From the NCBI GenBank assembly GCA_016711705.1, contig JADJSK010000013.1, positions 186,001 to 250,000 on the forward strand: 64,000 nt of DNA, written 5' to 3'. Each line of letters begins with the position of its first letter. Positions within the stretch are counted from its first letter, which is position 1. Below are positions 10,096 to 18,769 of this stretch, in pieces. The DNA is from Candidatus Brachybacter algidus. Lineage in GTDB: Bacteria > Bacteroidota > Bacteroidia > Chitinophagales > Saprospiraceae. The position numbers were made by a program, and so were the translations under genes. The notes beneath the pieces were generated by a model, which saw only the letters and a list, made by a program, of their open reading frames with translations, was not told the DNA's origin and searched no databases.

Positions 10096-10123
10096 GATAT
10101 TTTTATTTTGTACAATTAAACAA

Positions 10124-10780
10124 TTATCTGCCTGCAAAGTGGTAGCTTATACCCAATGCGACTTGTGGTCGAGACCATTTAAGTGACTCCTTATATGTGA
10201 TTCCGAGATATTCTGAATTTTTATAATTACCGGAATTGTAATTAAAATAAAGTGATGTTGAAAGGAATGGAGAGACGAAATAATCAAGACCTACTCCCGC
10301 ATTTAATCCGACTCCTTTTAATTTTATATCTAAAAGAATATCAAATTGATCCTGCAATATTTCTGTAGTTGATTGTGCTGCCATAATTCCTGCTAATACA
10401 GTATATCTTAGTTTGCTTGAGGTTGACCCCAAATGTGCCATCAATCCGGCAGTAAAATTTTGATGTTTTACTTTGTCGGTATAGATCAAATATCCAATTT
10501 CGCTGGGTTCTAACGATACCGGAAATATATTTTGATATCCGGCATAAATACCAATCACCTCGCCAATACCATACATTGCTGTCGCATCGATACCGCCTCC
10601 AAATGTTGATTTGTCTGTAATGATTTCTCCTTTCCAAAAATCTCCTAATGCTGAAATTCTAATTCCAAAACCATTGAAAGTAGAAGACTGATAACTGTCC
10701 TGGCAAATTGCACTTAAATTAAACAAAATTATGAACAAGGCAGTAGTTGTTAAAGACGTGTATTTAATTTTTTTCATCAT
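10124..10780 (-). CDS. Outer-membrane beta-barrel protein
   Basis: 218 residues with a signal peptide (about 1-26, ending 'NLSAICQ'). Amphipathic strands follow ('FGIRISALGDFWKG', 'GIGEVIGIYAGYQNIFP', 'VGLNAGVGLDYFVSPFL', 'QVALGISYHFAGR'), ending on an aromatic-rich last strand, as expected for a small 8-strand porin-like barrel. It starts 7 nt after the membrane Ser/Thr kinase stop, so it is in the same operon. It could be the outer-membrane anchor or sensor of the system; ligand unknown. Confidence 0.82.
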   Translation of the reverse strand: MMKKIKYTSLTTTALFIILFNLSAICQDSYQSSTFNGFGIRISALGDFWKGEIITDKSTFGGGIDATAMYGIGEVIGIYAGYQNIFPVSLEPSEIGYLIYTDKVKHQNFTAGLMAHLGSTSSKLRYTVLAGIMAAQSTTEILQDQFDILLDIKLKGVGLNAGVGLDYFVSPFLSTSLYFNYNSGNYKNSEYLGITYKESLKWSRPQVALGISYHFAGR

Positions 10781-10787
10781 TTATATT

Positions 10788-12509
10788 TTAATTGATTAAT
10801 ACATTTTTTTGATAGGAGGAGGTTACTGGTCGGAACACTTTACCTTTTTTGTCACTTTCAATATTTATCTCAAAATTGTCCAGATTCAGTCCTTTTAATT
10901 TTGTGCCTCCTGAAGTGTAGACAATAGGAAATCTTATACTTATTTTTTTATCACCTTTCTTTTTTACTTCAGCAAAGACCTCAGTCCCTTTTCTTATAAT
11001 TATGTCGCCATAACTAATCACATCCTCATTTACAATGAAGGATATCTTTGATCCTGATTTGTAATTATCTGAATTATTTATCTGTTCATTCAACATCAAC
11101 GGAATGGAAATATTTGGTTTGATCACTGCAGTTTTACTGCTTTTATTTGGTTCTTTTAATTCAGGAATTGCAATCTTTTTCTCTTCTAATGGTGTCTTAG
11201 TTTCCGGTAATTGAATGTTGACTTTCTCTTCAGGAGTCATTACATTATTTTGAGATAGATCAGCGTTTGTATTTGTTTCATTTTGTTGAATAATTTTATT
11301 ATTTGTTTTAAGAGTATTGAGTTCTGAATTAGAATGCTTCCTTAAATTATCTGTTATTGGCTCAGTATTGGCTTGAGATGAAGTGAGCTCTTTATCATTT
11401 CTCCCAGTAGGATCTACAAGACCCATGTGCGTCAGTGTGTCGTCAGATATTTCTATCACTTGTTGCGCGTTGGGTTCAGATCTTATTTGATCATTTAAGG
11501 AAGGATTACCATCTTTTTTAAATGTAAAAGCTATAGCAATGGCCGTCAAGACGAAAAAAAGAAGTAATATATATATGTATTTATTTGATTCTCTCTTATT
11601 TTCTGTTTTTTGAATTCCCGGAGTAAATGGTGTCGCCGTCAACACTTTTTCATCACCAATTTCTGACTTAGGTTTTGGTAATATTTCTGTATTAAGTATA
11701 GATGGACGATCCATTGGGTCAAGTTCAAGGCAAGCAGTCAACAAAGGAATAAATTCATCATATTCAACGATCTCAGGAAAGTCAAGCACTTCTTCTAATT
11801 CATGATTTCCGCTTCTCATCATAATCAATTGACCTAGTCCTCCCTCGCCATTGAAGGGCAATTGTTGGTATAAAGTATGATATATAGTGACCGCAGCAGA
11901 CCATATATCTGCCTTGTTGGTTAGTTGCGGTTGTGACCAGTTTTTATATTTAAAATGTTCCGGAGAACGGTATGCCATTGGTGTGACGCCTTTACCCAAA
12001 CTAGACTGTGAGGACATCAGCATGGTCTCAGTAAATTTCTCTTGAAGTCTGGTACTGATGCCAAAGTCTGTCAAAAAGAAATTGCCCATTTCGTCGATGA
12101 GGATATTATCGGGTTTCAGATCACCATGAATAATAGGATTTGTCTTAAAATGCAGGTATTGTAGTGCTGATGACAATTGGGTGATCAATCGCCTCACTTC
12201 CTCTTTTGATAATTTACCTTCTTTTGCAGCCAGTGTACCTCCAGTTAAGTATTTCATGACAAGATAAGGTCTGTCGTGATCCACATCAAAATGAAAAGGC
12301 GTCATGATGTAAGGATGAGACATTTCGAAAGCCTTGAGATACTCTTCTTTACACAATGATATTCCTTCGTCGTCTTGTTTGCGAAATATTTTAATAGCTA
12401 CCTCCATGCCAGAGCGCATATCATGTGCTTTCCACACCTCTGAGAAGCCTCCGGTGCCAACTCTTTGGATCAATTCGTATCGATTGTGAAATATTTCTGA
12501 AATGTTCAT
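10788..12509 (-). CDS. Membrane-anchored Ser/Thr protein kinase
   Basis: 573 residues. A Hanks-type kinase domain (about 10-275) shows the glycine loop 'VGTGGFSEVWKA', Lys in 'VAIKIF', catalytic loop 'HGDLKPDN' (HGD rather than HRD; about 128-135), 'DFG' and 'YRSPEHF'. One membrane helix lies near residues 310-330. A long Asn/Thr/Glu/Lys-rich linker follows, then a C-terminal beta-rich domain (about 480-573, 'YGDIIIRKGTEVFAEV'), which would be periplasmic and has a loose resemblance to VirB10/TraM-type barrels. The start overlaps the PP2C phosphatase stop by 4 nt (ATGA), so kinase and phosphatase are translationally coupled and likely antagonists. Confidence 0.93.
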   Translation of the reverse strand: MNISEIFHNRYELIQRVGTGGFSEVWKAHDMRSGMEVAIKIFRKQDDEGISLCKEEYLKAFEMSHPYIMTPFHFDVDHDRPYLVMKYLTGGTLAAKEGKLSKEEVRRLITQLSSALQYLHFKTNPIIHGDLKPDNILIDEMGNFFLTDFGISTRLQEKFTETMLMSSQSSLGKGVTPMAYRSPEHFKYKNWSQPQLTNKADIWSAAVTIYHTLYQQLPFNGEGGLGQLIMMRSGNHELEEVLDFPEIVEYDEFIPLLTACLELDPMDRPSILNTEILPKPKSEIGDEKVLTATPFTPGIQKTENKRESNKYIYILLLFFVLTAIAIAFTFKKDGNPSLNDQIRSEPNAQQVIEISDDTLTHMGLVDPTGRNDKELTSSQANTEPITDNLRKHSNSELNTLKTNNKIIQQNETNTNADLSQNNVMTPEEKVNIQLPETKTPLEEKKIAIPELKEPNKSSKTAVIKPNISIPLMLNEQINNSDNYKSGSKISFIVNEDVISYGDIIIRKGTEVFAEVKKKGDKKISIRFPIVYTSGGTKLKGLNLDNFEINIESDKKGKVFRPVTSSYQKNVLIN

Positions 12510-13801
12510 CGTACTACATTTTTATAGAGAATTACTGCATCCGGATATGCGCTCTTTTCCAGAAACTTCATTGCATCATCTTTTGATTTGAAGTCTAGCA
12601 GACAGATCTCATATAGCCCTTCACCTGACAATCTCACCTCATAATTAAGCTGATCGTTTTTTCCTTCCAAAGTTTTGGCGAGCGCATCAGCTTGCTTTTT
12701 ATTAGAGAATACTTTGATTCTGATATAGTAACTTTTATTACTGTTAGATATGGTATCCTGATTAGTTGTTTGGTTAGCCACAGTTTGCGCCGGAAGGGAA
12801 TTGTCTGTATTTAAATTATCATTAATTGAAGCCTGTTTTCTTTCTTCAATTTTAGCAGGTTTTAAAGTGGAACTCTGCTTGGTCTGATATTTAAATACGA
12901 GGACGAAAAGTGAAATAAGACAAATACTAATTAAGGTTAAAATCCATGTGGTTTTTCTTTTAAAAGGTTTGACAATTGGATTCACAAGCGATTCAGAAGT
13001 CCCATTTTTTATTTTTTCTTTGGGATACAGATGAATAAGAATAGAAGATATGTTATCATCTCCTCCTTTTTCATTTGCCAAATCTACTAGTTGCTGATTT
13101 AACTGATCTACTGGAAGATCCTTTAGTAGTATGTTCCGTATTTCTGTATCGGTGAGCATAGAATTCAATCCATCAGAACAAAGTAATATTTTGCTGAAGC
13201 TATTTAGTTCAAACATTTCGAAAGATGGAATGATCGATGGCATTCCAAGACTTTGATTTATTATGTTTCGATTTGGATGGTCAAATGCTTCTTCTTGTGT
13301 GATCTTACCTTCATCTACAAGGCTTTGAACAAAAGAATGGTCATGGGACAATTGAGTGAGTTCGCCTAGTTTGTCTAGGCCATAACACCTGCTGTCTCCA
13401 ACCCAGCCAATGAACAATTTTTCATCCTGTATGAGCCCCATCATTACGGTGGAGCCCATACTCAAATCATCAGGATGAAAATTCAGGTGGCTTAATATCT
13501 GCTCATTAGCATGATAGATTGCACTATTTATAAGTGAGTAAGAATCATTAGGTAAGAGTTCTTTGTGCTTTAAAACATATTCACTAAGACCTTCTATGGC
13601 CAATTGTGATGCCAGGTCTCCACTTTTTCCCCCACCCATGCCATCAGCTACTGCAAATATGGAAGCATTAGAATCATCGTAATAATCTTGATCTGTAAGG
13701 GAATCATTATTGTGGATCAGTTGAGGAATAGACAAAATGCTATCCTGCTGCGACGTCCTGTTGGCCCCGATATCTGTTATTTCTGAAAATTGTAGTAGCA
13801 C
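12506..13801 (-). CDS. PP2C-type Ser/Thr phosphatase with membrane helix and C-terminal SPOR domain
   Basis: 431 residues, GTG start. The PP2C domain (about 1-260) has the metal-binding Asp in 'FAVADGMGGG', 'GDSRCYGL', 'LCSDGLNSML' and 'GGDDNISSILI'. A membrane helix follows (about 281-304). The C-terminal 75 residues ('YYIRIKVFSNKKQADALAK' onward) match a SPOR domain, which binds glycan strands stripped of stem peptides. This arrangement places phosphatase activity in the cytosol and cell-wall sensing in the periplasm. It lies 20 nt after the MotA/ExbB-like gene and overlaps the next kinase by 4 nt. Confidence 0.92.
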   Translation of the reverse strand: MLLQFSEITDIGANRTSQQDSILSIPQLIHNNDSLTDQDYYDDSNASIFAVADGMGGGKSGDLASQLAIEGLSEYVLKHKELLPNDSYSLINSAIYHANEQILSHLNFHPDDLSMGSTVMMGLIQDEKLFIGWVGDSRCYGLDKLGELTQLSHDHSFVQSLVDEGKITQEEAFDHPNRNIINQSLGMPSIIPSFEMFELNSFSKILLCSDGLNSMLTDTEIRNILLKDLPVDQLNQQLVDLANEKGGDDNISSILIHLYPKEKIKNGTSESLVNPIVKPFKRKTTWILTLISICLISLFVLVFKYQTKQSSTLKPAKIEERKQASINDNLNTDNSLPAQTVANQTTNQDTISNSNKSYYIRIKVFSNKKQADALAKTLEGKNDQLNYEVRLSGEGLYEICLLDFKSKDDAMKFLEKSAYPDAVILYKNVVR

Positions 13802-13821
13802 GGTCTTGGCTTTTTTAAATA

Positions 13822-14559
13822 TTATTTGCTGTAGATCCTGTTGATAAGATTTTCAATGACATAGTTTTCATTGTCACTGTGTAGCTTATCTATTTTTTCT
13901 GACACAAGGCTATAGGCATACATAAGTATAATACTCAAGAACAAGGCCATCAAAGTACTGTCGAATGAGACACCTAGCAATCCTGTTACTTTGTCGATAC
14001 CTTCCTGGCTGGAGATCTCATTGGCTGCCTGAAGTGACATGCCGATACCCAATACCGTACCGACTAAACCAATGGACTGGCAAGCCCATGCAAAGTATTT
14101 GACTAGGTTTTGCTCAGAATCTGTGTTTCTTAAATTAATCTCGGTTTGTGTAGTGACGATACTAAGTGCTTCACCGACGCTTTTGTTTGATCGAAACTTG
14201 GTACATGCTTTTTTGATCATATCCAGGATAAGATAAGGATGCCCTTTTTCAAGATCGACCATCTTTAGTTTTAGATCATTCACCTCATCAGCAGATATTA
14301 CGAATTGCTCTTTTTCTGGAAGCAGATTAAGCACTAATCCTTTCTTTTGAAAATCTACATATCTGTAAAACCTGAGGACTTCCAACATTCCGTAGAAGAA
14401 GAAGAAATAAGTAGCCATTTGAATTAGACCATGCGGCATCTCTCCACCAAGTAATTTTAACAATCTCGTTGGAGCATAAGAATATGAGATGGAAAGAATA
14501 AGGCCTAAAGCTGTGGTGATGATAACGGTTAAGATCAAGTTTGCTATTCTGGTATTCAT
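13822..14559 (-). CDS. MotA/TolQ/ExbB-family proton-channel protein
   Basis: 245 residues with four hydrophobic helices (about 8-28, 45-62, 155-177 and 200-222) and a cytosolic loop between helices 2 and 3. The hallmark of helices 3-4 is seen: 'IGLVGTVLGIGMSLQAA' and 'LLGVSFDSTLMALFLSIILM', with small residues and a Thr as in ExbB/TolQ/MotA. It sits 39 nt downstream of a one-helix protein with an ExbD/MotB-like Asp, so the two should form a proton-driven stator. The linkage with PP2C and Ser/Thr kinases, rather than TonB, Tol or flagella, is unusual. Confidence 0.9.
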   Translation of the reverse strand: MNTRIANLILTVIITTALGLILSISYSYAPTRLLKLLGGEMPHGLIQMATYFFFFYGMLEVLRFYRYVDFQKKGLVLNLLPEKEQFVISADEVNDLKLKMVDLEKGHPYLILDMIKKACTKFRSNKSVGEALSIVTTQTEINLRNTDSEQNLVKYFAWACQSIGLVGTVLGIGMSLQAANEISSQEGIDKVTGLLGVSFDSTLMALFLSIILMYAYSLVSEKIDKLHSDNENYVIENLINRIYSK

Positions 14560-14598
14560 TGTTTTTAATTTTTAGTTTGTTATTAAGTTTTGGATTGT

Positions 14599-15612
14599 TT
14601 AGTTTGGATTCCAGGTGATGTCGTCCGCAGTTACTGTCAGGCTTCCCAACAATGTCTCTGTAGAACTACCTGTATAAGGTGGTTTTGAAATATTGATTTT
14701 CTTAGCAGAAAGGTTATACTTCTTGATGGGTTTATCCGGTAGTTTCATTGCGATAAATCCTGTCACATCCACGCTACCTGCTTTAGCTGTCTGTGGCTGA
14801 GCGTAAATCTCATATGTACCTGGCACCAATTGGTCTTTCTGTACGATGGCTTCAAATGGTTTGCTGGTGAGTTTCCTTAAACTGTTGTCCCAAGTTCCAA
14901 AGCTTGCACGTCTTCTTTTCGTTTGATAGAATACCCAGTTGCTCGTGCCACTTTGCCTCATGTAAAGGTGTACTTTATCGGATTTATCTTCCCAATTGAT
15001 CATAATGGTCAGTGGAGGATCTATCCCAAAGATGGCATCGCCGATGCCCGGTGTTTCATCCCTTACGGCAGCTGCATCAGGCTCTTTTTTACTTGAGACG
15101 ACCGGTGCAGAAGCTATCGGCTTGTTACTCGGTGCTGGTTTGGAAGGTAGTTTTTCCACTTTGGCCGCCTTCGCAGCTTTAAGTTCTGCTGCCATTTTAT
15201 TGTATTGGGCTGCACTAGGGGCATTCTTAAGCTGTGCATTAAGGCTATTAATATTTGTCATCGCCTGATCATATTTTTTGGCAACATTGTTATATTGATC
15301 TGTTTTTCGCTTTAAGGCACTTTGAACATTATCAACATCCACTTTGAGTGCCTCAATGGAAGCTTGCAAGGTTGCCGAACTCTGAATAAGGTCTTGATAT
15401 TCTTTTTCAGGAACTACAGACTTCAGGGAAACAAGCATGCTATCCATGTTGGCTTTATTGATGGCAAGTGAATCTAGTGTTTTGATCTTTTCAAGATCGG
15501 AAAAGGACACTTTAGGTACGATGATAAAGAGTATCATGACCGCTCCCAGTGCGCCTGCCAGCATATCTATAAATGATATGTTGACCAAGTGAATTTCTTT
15601 TGCTCTACGCAT
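14599..15612 (-). CDS. ExbD/MotB-like stator partner with coiled coil and unknown C-terminal domain
   Basis: 337 residues. The N-terminus 'HLVNISFIDMLAGALGAVMI' is a single membrane helix with Asp16 at the position of the proton-carrying Asp of ExbD/MotB. A coiled coil follows (about 40-150), then a Pro/Lys/Ala-rich linker and a C-terminal beta-rich domain (about 195-337; 'PPLTIMINWEDKSDKVHLYM', 'LVPGTYEIYAQPQTA'). There is no OmpA-like peptidoglycan-binding domain. The C-terminal part would be periplasmic and may contact the SPOR-phosphatase or outer-membrane parts (inference). It is paired with the MotA/ExbB-like gene 39 nt downstream. Confidence 0.78.
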   Translation of the reverse strand: MRRAKEIHLVNISFIDMLAGALGAVMILFIIVPKVSFSDLEKIKTLDSLAINKANMDSMLVSLKSVVPEKEYQDLIQSSATLQASIEALKVDVDNVQSALKRKTDQYNNVAKKYDQAMTNINSLNAQLKNAPSAAQYNKMAAELKAAKAAKVEKLPSKPAPSNKPIASAPVVSSKKEPDAAAVRDETPGIGDAIFGIDPPLTIMINWEDKSDKVHLYMRQSGTSNWVFYQTKRRRASFGTWDNSLRKLTSKPFEAIVQKDQLVPGTYEIYAQPQTAKAGSVDVTGFIAMKLPDKPIKKYNLSAKKINISKPPYTGSSTETLLGSLTVTADDITWNPN

Positions 15613-15632
15613 AATATTGTTAAATTAAGTTT

Positions 15633-16898
15633 CTAATAAATTTTGATCGATGTATTTCCTACGGTAATTATGTCATTGCGGTGTAAATGGTGGCCTGCGA
15701 GGCTACCTATCAGTATTCCGTTTACATAGGTGCCATTTTTAGAGGTCACCCATGTTTGTATTTTATTATTCCACTGTCCATCTCTGATGAATATTCCATT
15801 GCCAATTCTTTCGAAAGTGGCATGTCTTCTTGAGATGTAATTGGATATGGTTTCTTCCAGCACCACTTCATTTTTAACTGAAGAGGATCTTCTTCCCAGG
15901 CAGATAGTTCTTTCCAGGGCTACTTCATATAGTTTTCCATATTCTTCACCATCCAGAATCCTTAGTTTGAAATCCGAAGTGCAAGGCATATTGTCATTCG
16001 AGAAATGCTGTCCTTCGAGATCCATTCGAACCTCTCCTACATTCTGGTACCGTTTTTCTCTGTCAGATGAAAGGCACTTTGCGATGATCTTTTTCCAGGT
16101 TGGATCCAGTTTGAGCGATGATTCAAAAGGAATAAAATCTCCTTTTGAAGCATTGCGTATATATGGATCAATATCATCATGCGTCTCCCATGGCCCAAAA
16201 GGCAACTTTGAGCTAATCATCTCATAGCACAGCACTCCGAAAGAAAAAATATCAATTGTAGGAAGCAAAGTATTCTTTCGCTTGACCGGTGACAATTGTT
16301 CAGGTGCCATATATGCGTAGCTACCAAAGATCTGTTCAGGTTTACCTTCATTGTTGACGACGGTCAGCTGTATGTTGATATGACCTGATATACCGAAATC
16401 TGTTAGTTTAGGATTGCCTGCAGAATCGAAAAGTACATTCTCTGGTTTGAGGTCTCTGTGGATCTTACCATTCATATGTAAGTCCTGTAGTCCGGTAAGG
16501 ATCTTTTCAGCCACGTCCAATGATTCGGCTAATGAAATACCTGAGTCTATCTTTCTTTCAAGATTGCCGCCACTGCAGAATTCCATTACGAAGTAGGGTA
16601 TTCCTTCCAGTTGATTCATCTCTATAGATCTGATCAGGTATTGACTTGCGATCTGACCAGTTTCGAATTCCAGTTCAAATCGTTTTATCAGATTTGCTTG
16701 AGCGTGATCTGGAACTGACCAGACTTTTAAGAATTTGATTGCGACAAAATACTTGTCTGAAATACGTTGTGCTTTGTAGACGATACCAAATCGACCTTCA
16801 CCCAAGACTGACATCAACTTGTATCCATGTACAGATTCTGTATTTTGGATCAATGCCTGCCAGGAGGATTCTGTATGTTGGGTCGTCATTTCCATCAT
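15633..16898 (-). CDS. Ser/Thr protein kinase with C-terminal FHA domain
   Basis: 421 residues, no membrane helix, so cytosolic. Kinase domain (about 25-300): 'LGEGRFGIVYKA', 'FVAIKFLK', 'HRDLKPENVLFD' (about 146-157), 'LTDFGISG' and 'YMAPEQL'. C-terminal FHA domain (about 335-421): 'CLGRRSSS', 'SRRHATFER' and 'TSKNGTYVNG' contain the conserved Gly-Arg, Ser-x-x-His and Asn-Gly phosphothreonine-binding elements. The start overlaps the stop of the zinc-ribbon/FHA gene by one base (TAATG). It probably phosphorylates and docks on partners in the same operon. Confidence 0.94.
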   Translation of the reverse strand: MMEMTTQHTESSWQALIQNTESVHGYKLMSVLGEGRFGIVYKAQRISDKYFVAIKFLKVWSVPDHAQANLIKRFELEFETGQIASQYLIRSIEMNQLEGIPYFVMEFCSGGNLERKIDSGISLAESLDVAEKILTGLQDLHMNGKIHRDLKPENVLFDSAGNPKLTDFGISGHINIQLTVVNNEGKPEQIFGSYAYMAPEQLSPVKRKNTLLPTIDIFSFGVLCYEMISSKLPFGPWETHDDIDPYIRNASKGDFIPFESSLKLDPTWKKIIAKCLSSDREKRYQNVGEVRMDLEGQHFSNDNMPCTSDFKLRILDGEEYGKLYEVALERTICLGRRSSSVKNEVVLEETISNYISRRHATFERIGNGIFIRDGQWNNKIQTWVTSKNGTYVNGILIGSLAGHHLHRNDIITVGNTSIKIY

Positions 16899-17809
16899 TA
16901 TTCGGCTGAGAATTTAAACATTTTATTTCCCATCAGTATGATGTCACCTTCGTTTAAAGTAACCTTTCCACTTACTTTGATAAAAGTAGTTTGCATAGCA
17001 CTCGTATCTTCTATGGTCCATGCGCCGTTATCAAAGCTGATCACCGCCTGACCTGACGAAGTAATGGTTGTGTTGGAAGGATCCAGCTGCTCTCTAGTAA
17101 GGTGGTTGCTTTTCTGATCAAGTGTAATTGGGCCCTTTTCTGCACTAAAGTCTGAATGCAACGGCGTTAAAAAGCTTTTAGCCGGTTTTGCAGCTTGTTC
17201 AGCATATGGATTAATAGTCAAATCCATTGCTTTGCGAGTTTTAACAGGAGCCGAGGTATTGTCCCTTACAGCAATAACTGTTGATTCTACTTGCTTAACT
17301 ACCGGGGCTGATTGTGCCTTTAATGGAGTATCACATTTGACACAATTTTCGGCCGTTGGTTGATGAGGATAACCGCATCCGGGGCACTTATTTGTATCCT
17401 GACCAAGCTGTTGGTGGATGGCAGTAGTTGACTTATCTATTTTGGCCTCTTTAACAGGTGAGCTATTTCTTATGACCAGGGATCCATCCAATGGCGCATT
17501 ACATTGGTGGCATTTGAGCGCGTTTGCAGGATTGGTAGCTTTACAGTTTTTGCACATGACCTGAGAGTCACCCAGTGAAGCACGATTGCTGTGATCTACC
17601 ACCATAGAACCATCCAACGGTGCATTGCATTGATGACATTTAAGGGCATAAGCGGCATTGGTAGCGTTACAATTCTTGCAGGTAACATTGCCTGAATGAA
17701 GGGGATCGGAAGTTCTTTCCGCTACCATAGAGCCATCCAGGGGAGCGTTGCAATTGCTGCATTTTAAGGCTTGGGCACTGTTTTGTGTGCCACAATTTTT
17801 ACATTTCAT
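16898..17809 (-). CDS. Tandem zinc-ribbon protein with C-terminal FHA-like domain
   Basis: 303 residues. Four double-zinc-ribbon-like units lie in the first 170 residues; the first three are nearly identical ('CKNCNATNAAYALKCHQCNA', each CxxC-x(11)-CxxC) and the fourth is 'CPGCG...CVKCD'. After a linker, the last 80 residues ('AVISFDNGAWTIEDTSAMQT', 'VTLNEGDIILMGNKMFKF') look like an FHA domain, though the Arg and Ser/His signature is eroded. It is probably a cytosolic adaptor of the kinase encoded immediately downstream (1-nt overlap). The near-identical repeats suggest recent internal duplication. Confidence 0.82.
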   Translation of the reverse strand: MKCKNCGTQNSAQALKCSNCNAPLDGSMVAERTSDPLHSGNVTCKNCNATNAAYALKCHQCNAPLDGSMVVDHSNRASLGDSQVMCKNCKATNPANALKCHQCNAPLDGSLVIRNSSPVKEAKIDKSTTAIHQQLGQDTNKCPGCGYPHQPTAENCVKCDTPLKAQSAPVVKQVESTVIAVRDNTSAPVKTRKAMDLTINPYAEQAAKPAKSFLTPLHSDFSAEKGPITLDQKSNHLTREQLDPSNTTITSSGQAVISFDNGAWTIEDTSAMQTTFIKVSGKVTLNEGDIILMGNKMFKFSAE

Positions 17810-17850
17810 CTGATAATTTTTTTTAAAATTGAATACAAATTTTCCCTTGC

Positions 17851-18726
17851 CTATCCACCTAAAGGGAAGAGATATGTAATTGAGAACTGTGCCGACCTGC
17901 TTTTGATGGAGGCTGAACTATTGGCTTTTCCATTGATGTTTTTTAAACCCCATAATATGCGTGCATCAAAATATAACCTTCCCATATCGAGTTCTTTGTA
18001 AATACCTGCTCCAACGGCAATACCCATATCTGATTTTTTAAATTGGAATTCTTGTCGGTCTCCTTTAAAGGGTTTGAAATCAAGTAGTAGATCGTTTGGA
18101 TAGGACTTCAAAAGGTCTGTATAGTTCTCAGTGATGGAGGCGTCATTGGCAATCAATTGATTATCAGATGTTTTTTTGCCATCTTGGTTTACGATTGTGC
18201 TAGTGCCTTTGGATCCAATTCCTAAGGAAAAGAATGGACCTGTTTCAAGGTATAGGCCATTGGATCCTCCGATGAATTCATATTTAAACATCAGTTGACT
18301 TTCAACATAGTTAAGTTTGATTTTGATGTTTTCGTATAGGTTCGGCAAGTCAAATCGTTCTTTTTCATCTGCCTTACCATTGTCTCGATCTTCAGGTTCA
18401 GCAAGATTGTCGAGGGAATAATCTGAAAAATAATTTCCCTCAGCTATGATAGCTTTTGCTTTATTGCCTGTGCGAATCGCTTTAAGTTTGGTTCCACGGG
18501 TGACGAACTGAACTTCCGGTTGTATAGAAAAACCAAATACGATTGGAATTTCTACCATTATACCAGCGAGAGGATTGAGAAAGATAGGGCTGCTTTTATG
18601 ATTTGGTTGTGATTCGAAGCTCATTAGAGATGGTGCCAGTCCAAGTTTCGCGCCGACATAAAGTTGGCCTTGTAAAGAAGAGGAGGCAAGAGTTATTGCT
18701 ATTATTAGAATTAATATATTTTTCAT
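17851..18726 (-). CDS. Outer-membrane beta-barrel protein (PorT-like)
   Basis: 291 residues with a signal peptide (about 1-20) and repeated amphipathic strands: 'LYVGAKLGLAPSLMSF', 'FGFSIQPEVQFVTRGTKLKA', 'LNYVESQLMFKYEFIGG' and 'FSITYLFPLGG' at the end. This matches the PorT-family/OMP_b-brl_2 barrels of Bacteroidota. It lies 43 nt after the reprolysin stop and 41 nt before the zinc-ribbon gene, all in one direction. It likely supplies an outer-membrane part of the signalling cluster; no ligand can be deduced. Confidence 0.83.
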   Translation of the reverse strand: MKNILILIIAITLASSSLQGQLYVGAKLGLAPSLMSFESQPNHKSSPIFLNPLAGIMVEIPIVFGFSIQPEVQFVTRGTKLKAIRTGNKAKAIIAEGNYFSDYSLDNLAEPEDRDNGKADEKERFDLPNLYENIKIKLNYVESQLMFKYEFIGGSNGLYLETGPFFSLGIGSKGTSTIVNQDGKKTSDNQLIANDASITENYTDLLKSYPNDLLLDFKPFKGDRQEFQFKKSDMGIAVGAGIYKELDMGRLYFDARILWGLKNINGKANSSASIKSRSAQFSITYLFPLGG

Positions 18727-18769
18727 TTTAATGTTTTTAGTATTGATGAATGATAATCGTATTTGGTGA

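Noticed and set aside
10788..16898. Type VI secretion PpkA/PppA/FHA post-translational module
   Set aside because: The kinase/phosphatase/FHA set resembles it, but no Tss genes lie in the window.
10788..17809. Zorya-type anti-phage defence system (MotA/MotB-like pair)
   Set aside because: The MotA-like protein is only 245 residues without the long ZorA tail, the partner lacks an OmpA-type domain, and no ZorC/D/E-like helicase or nuclease is present. The neighbours are kinases, a phosphatase and envelope proteins.
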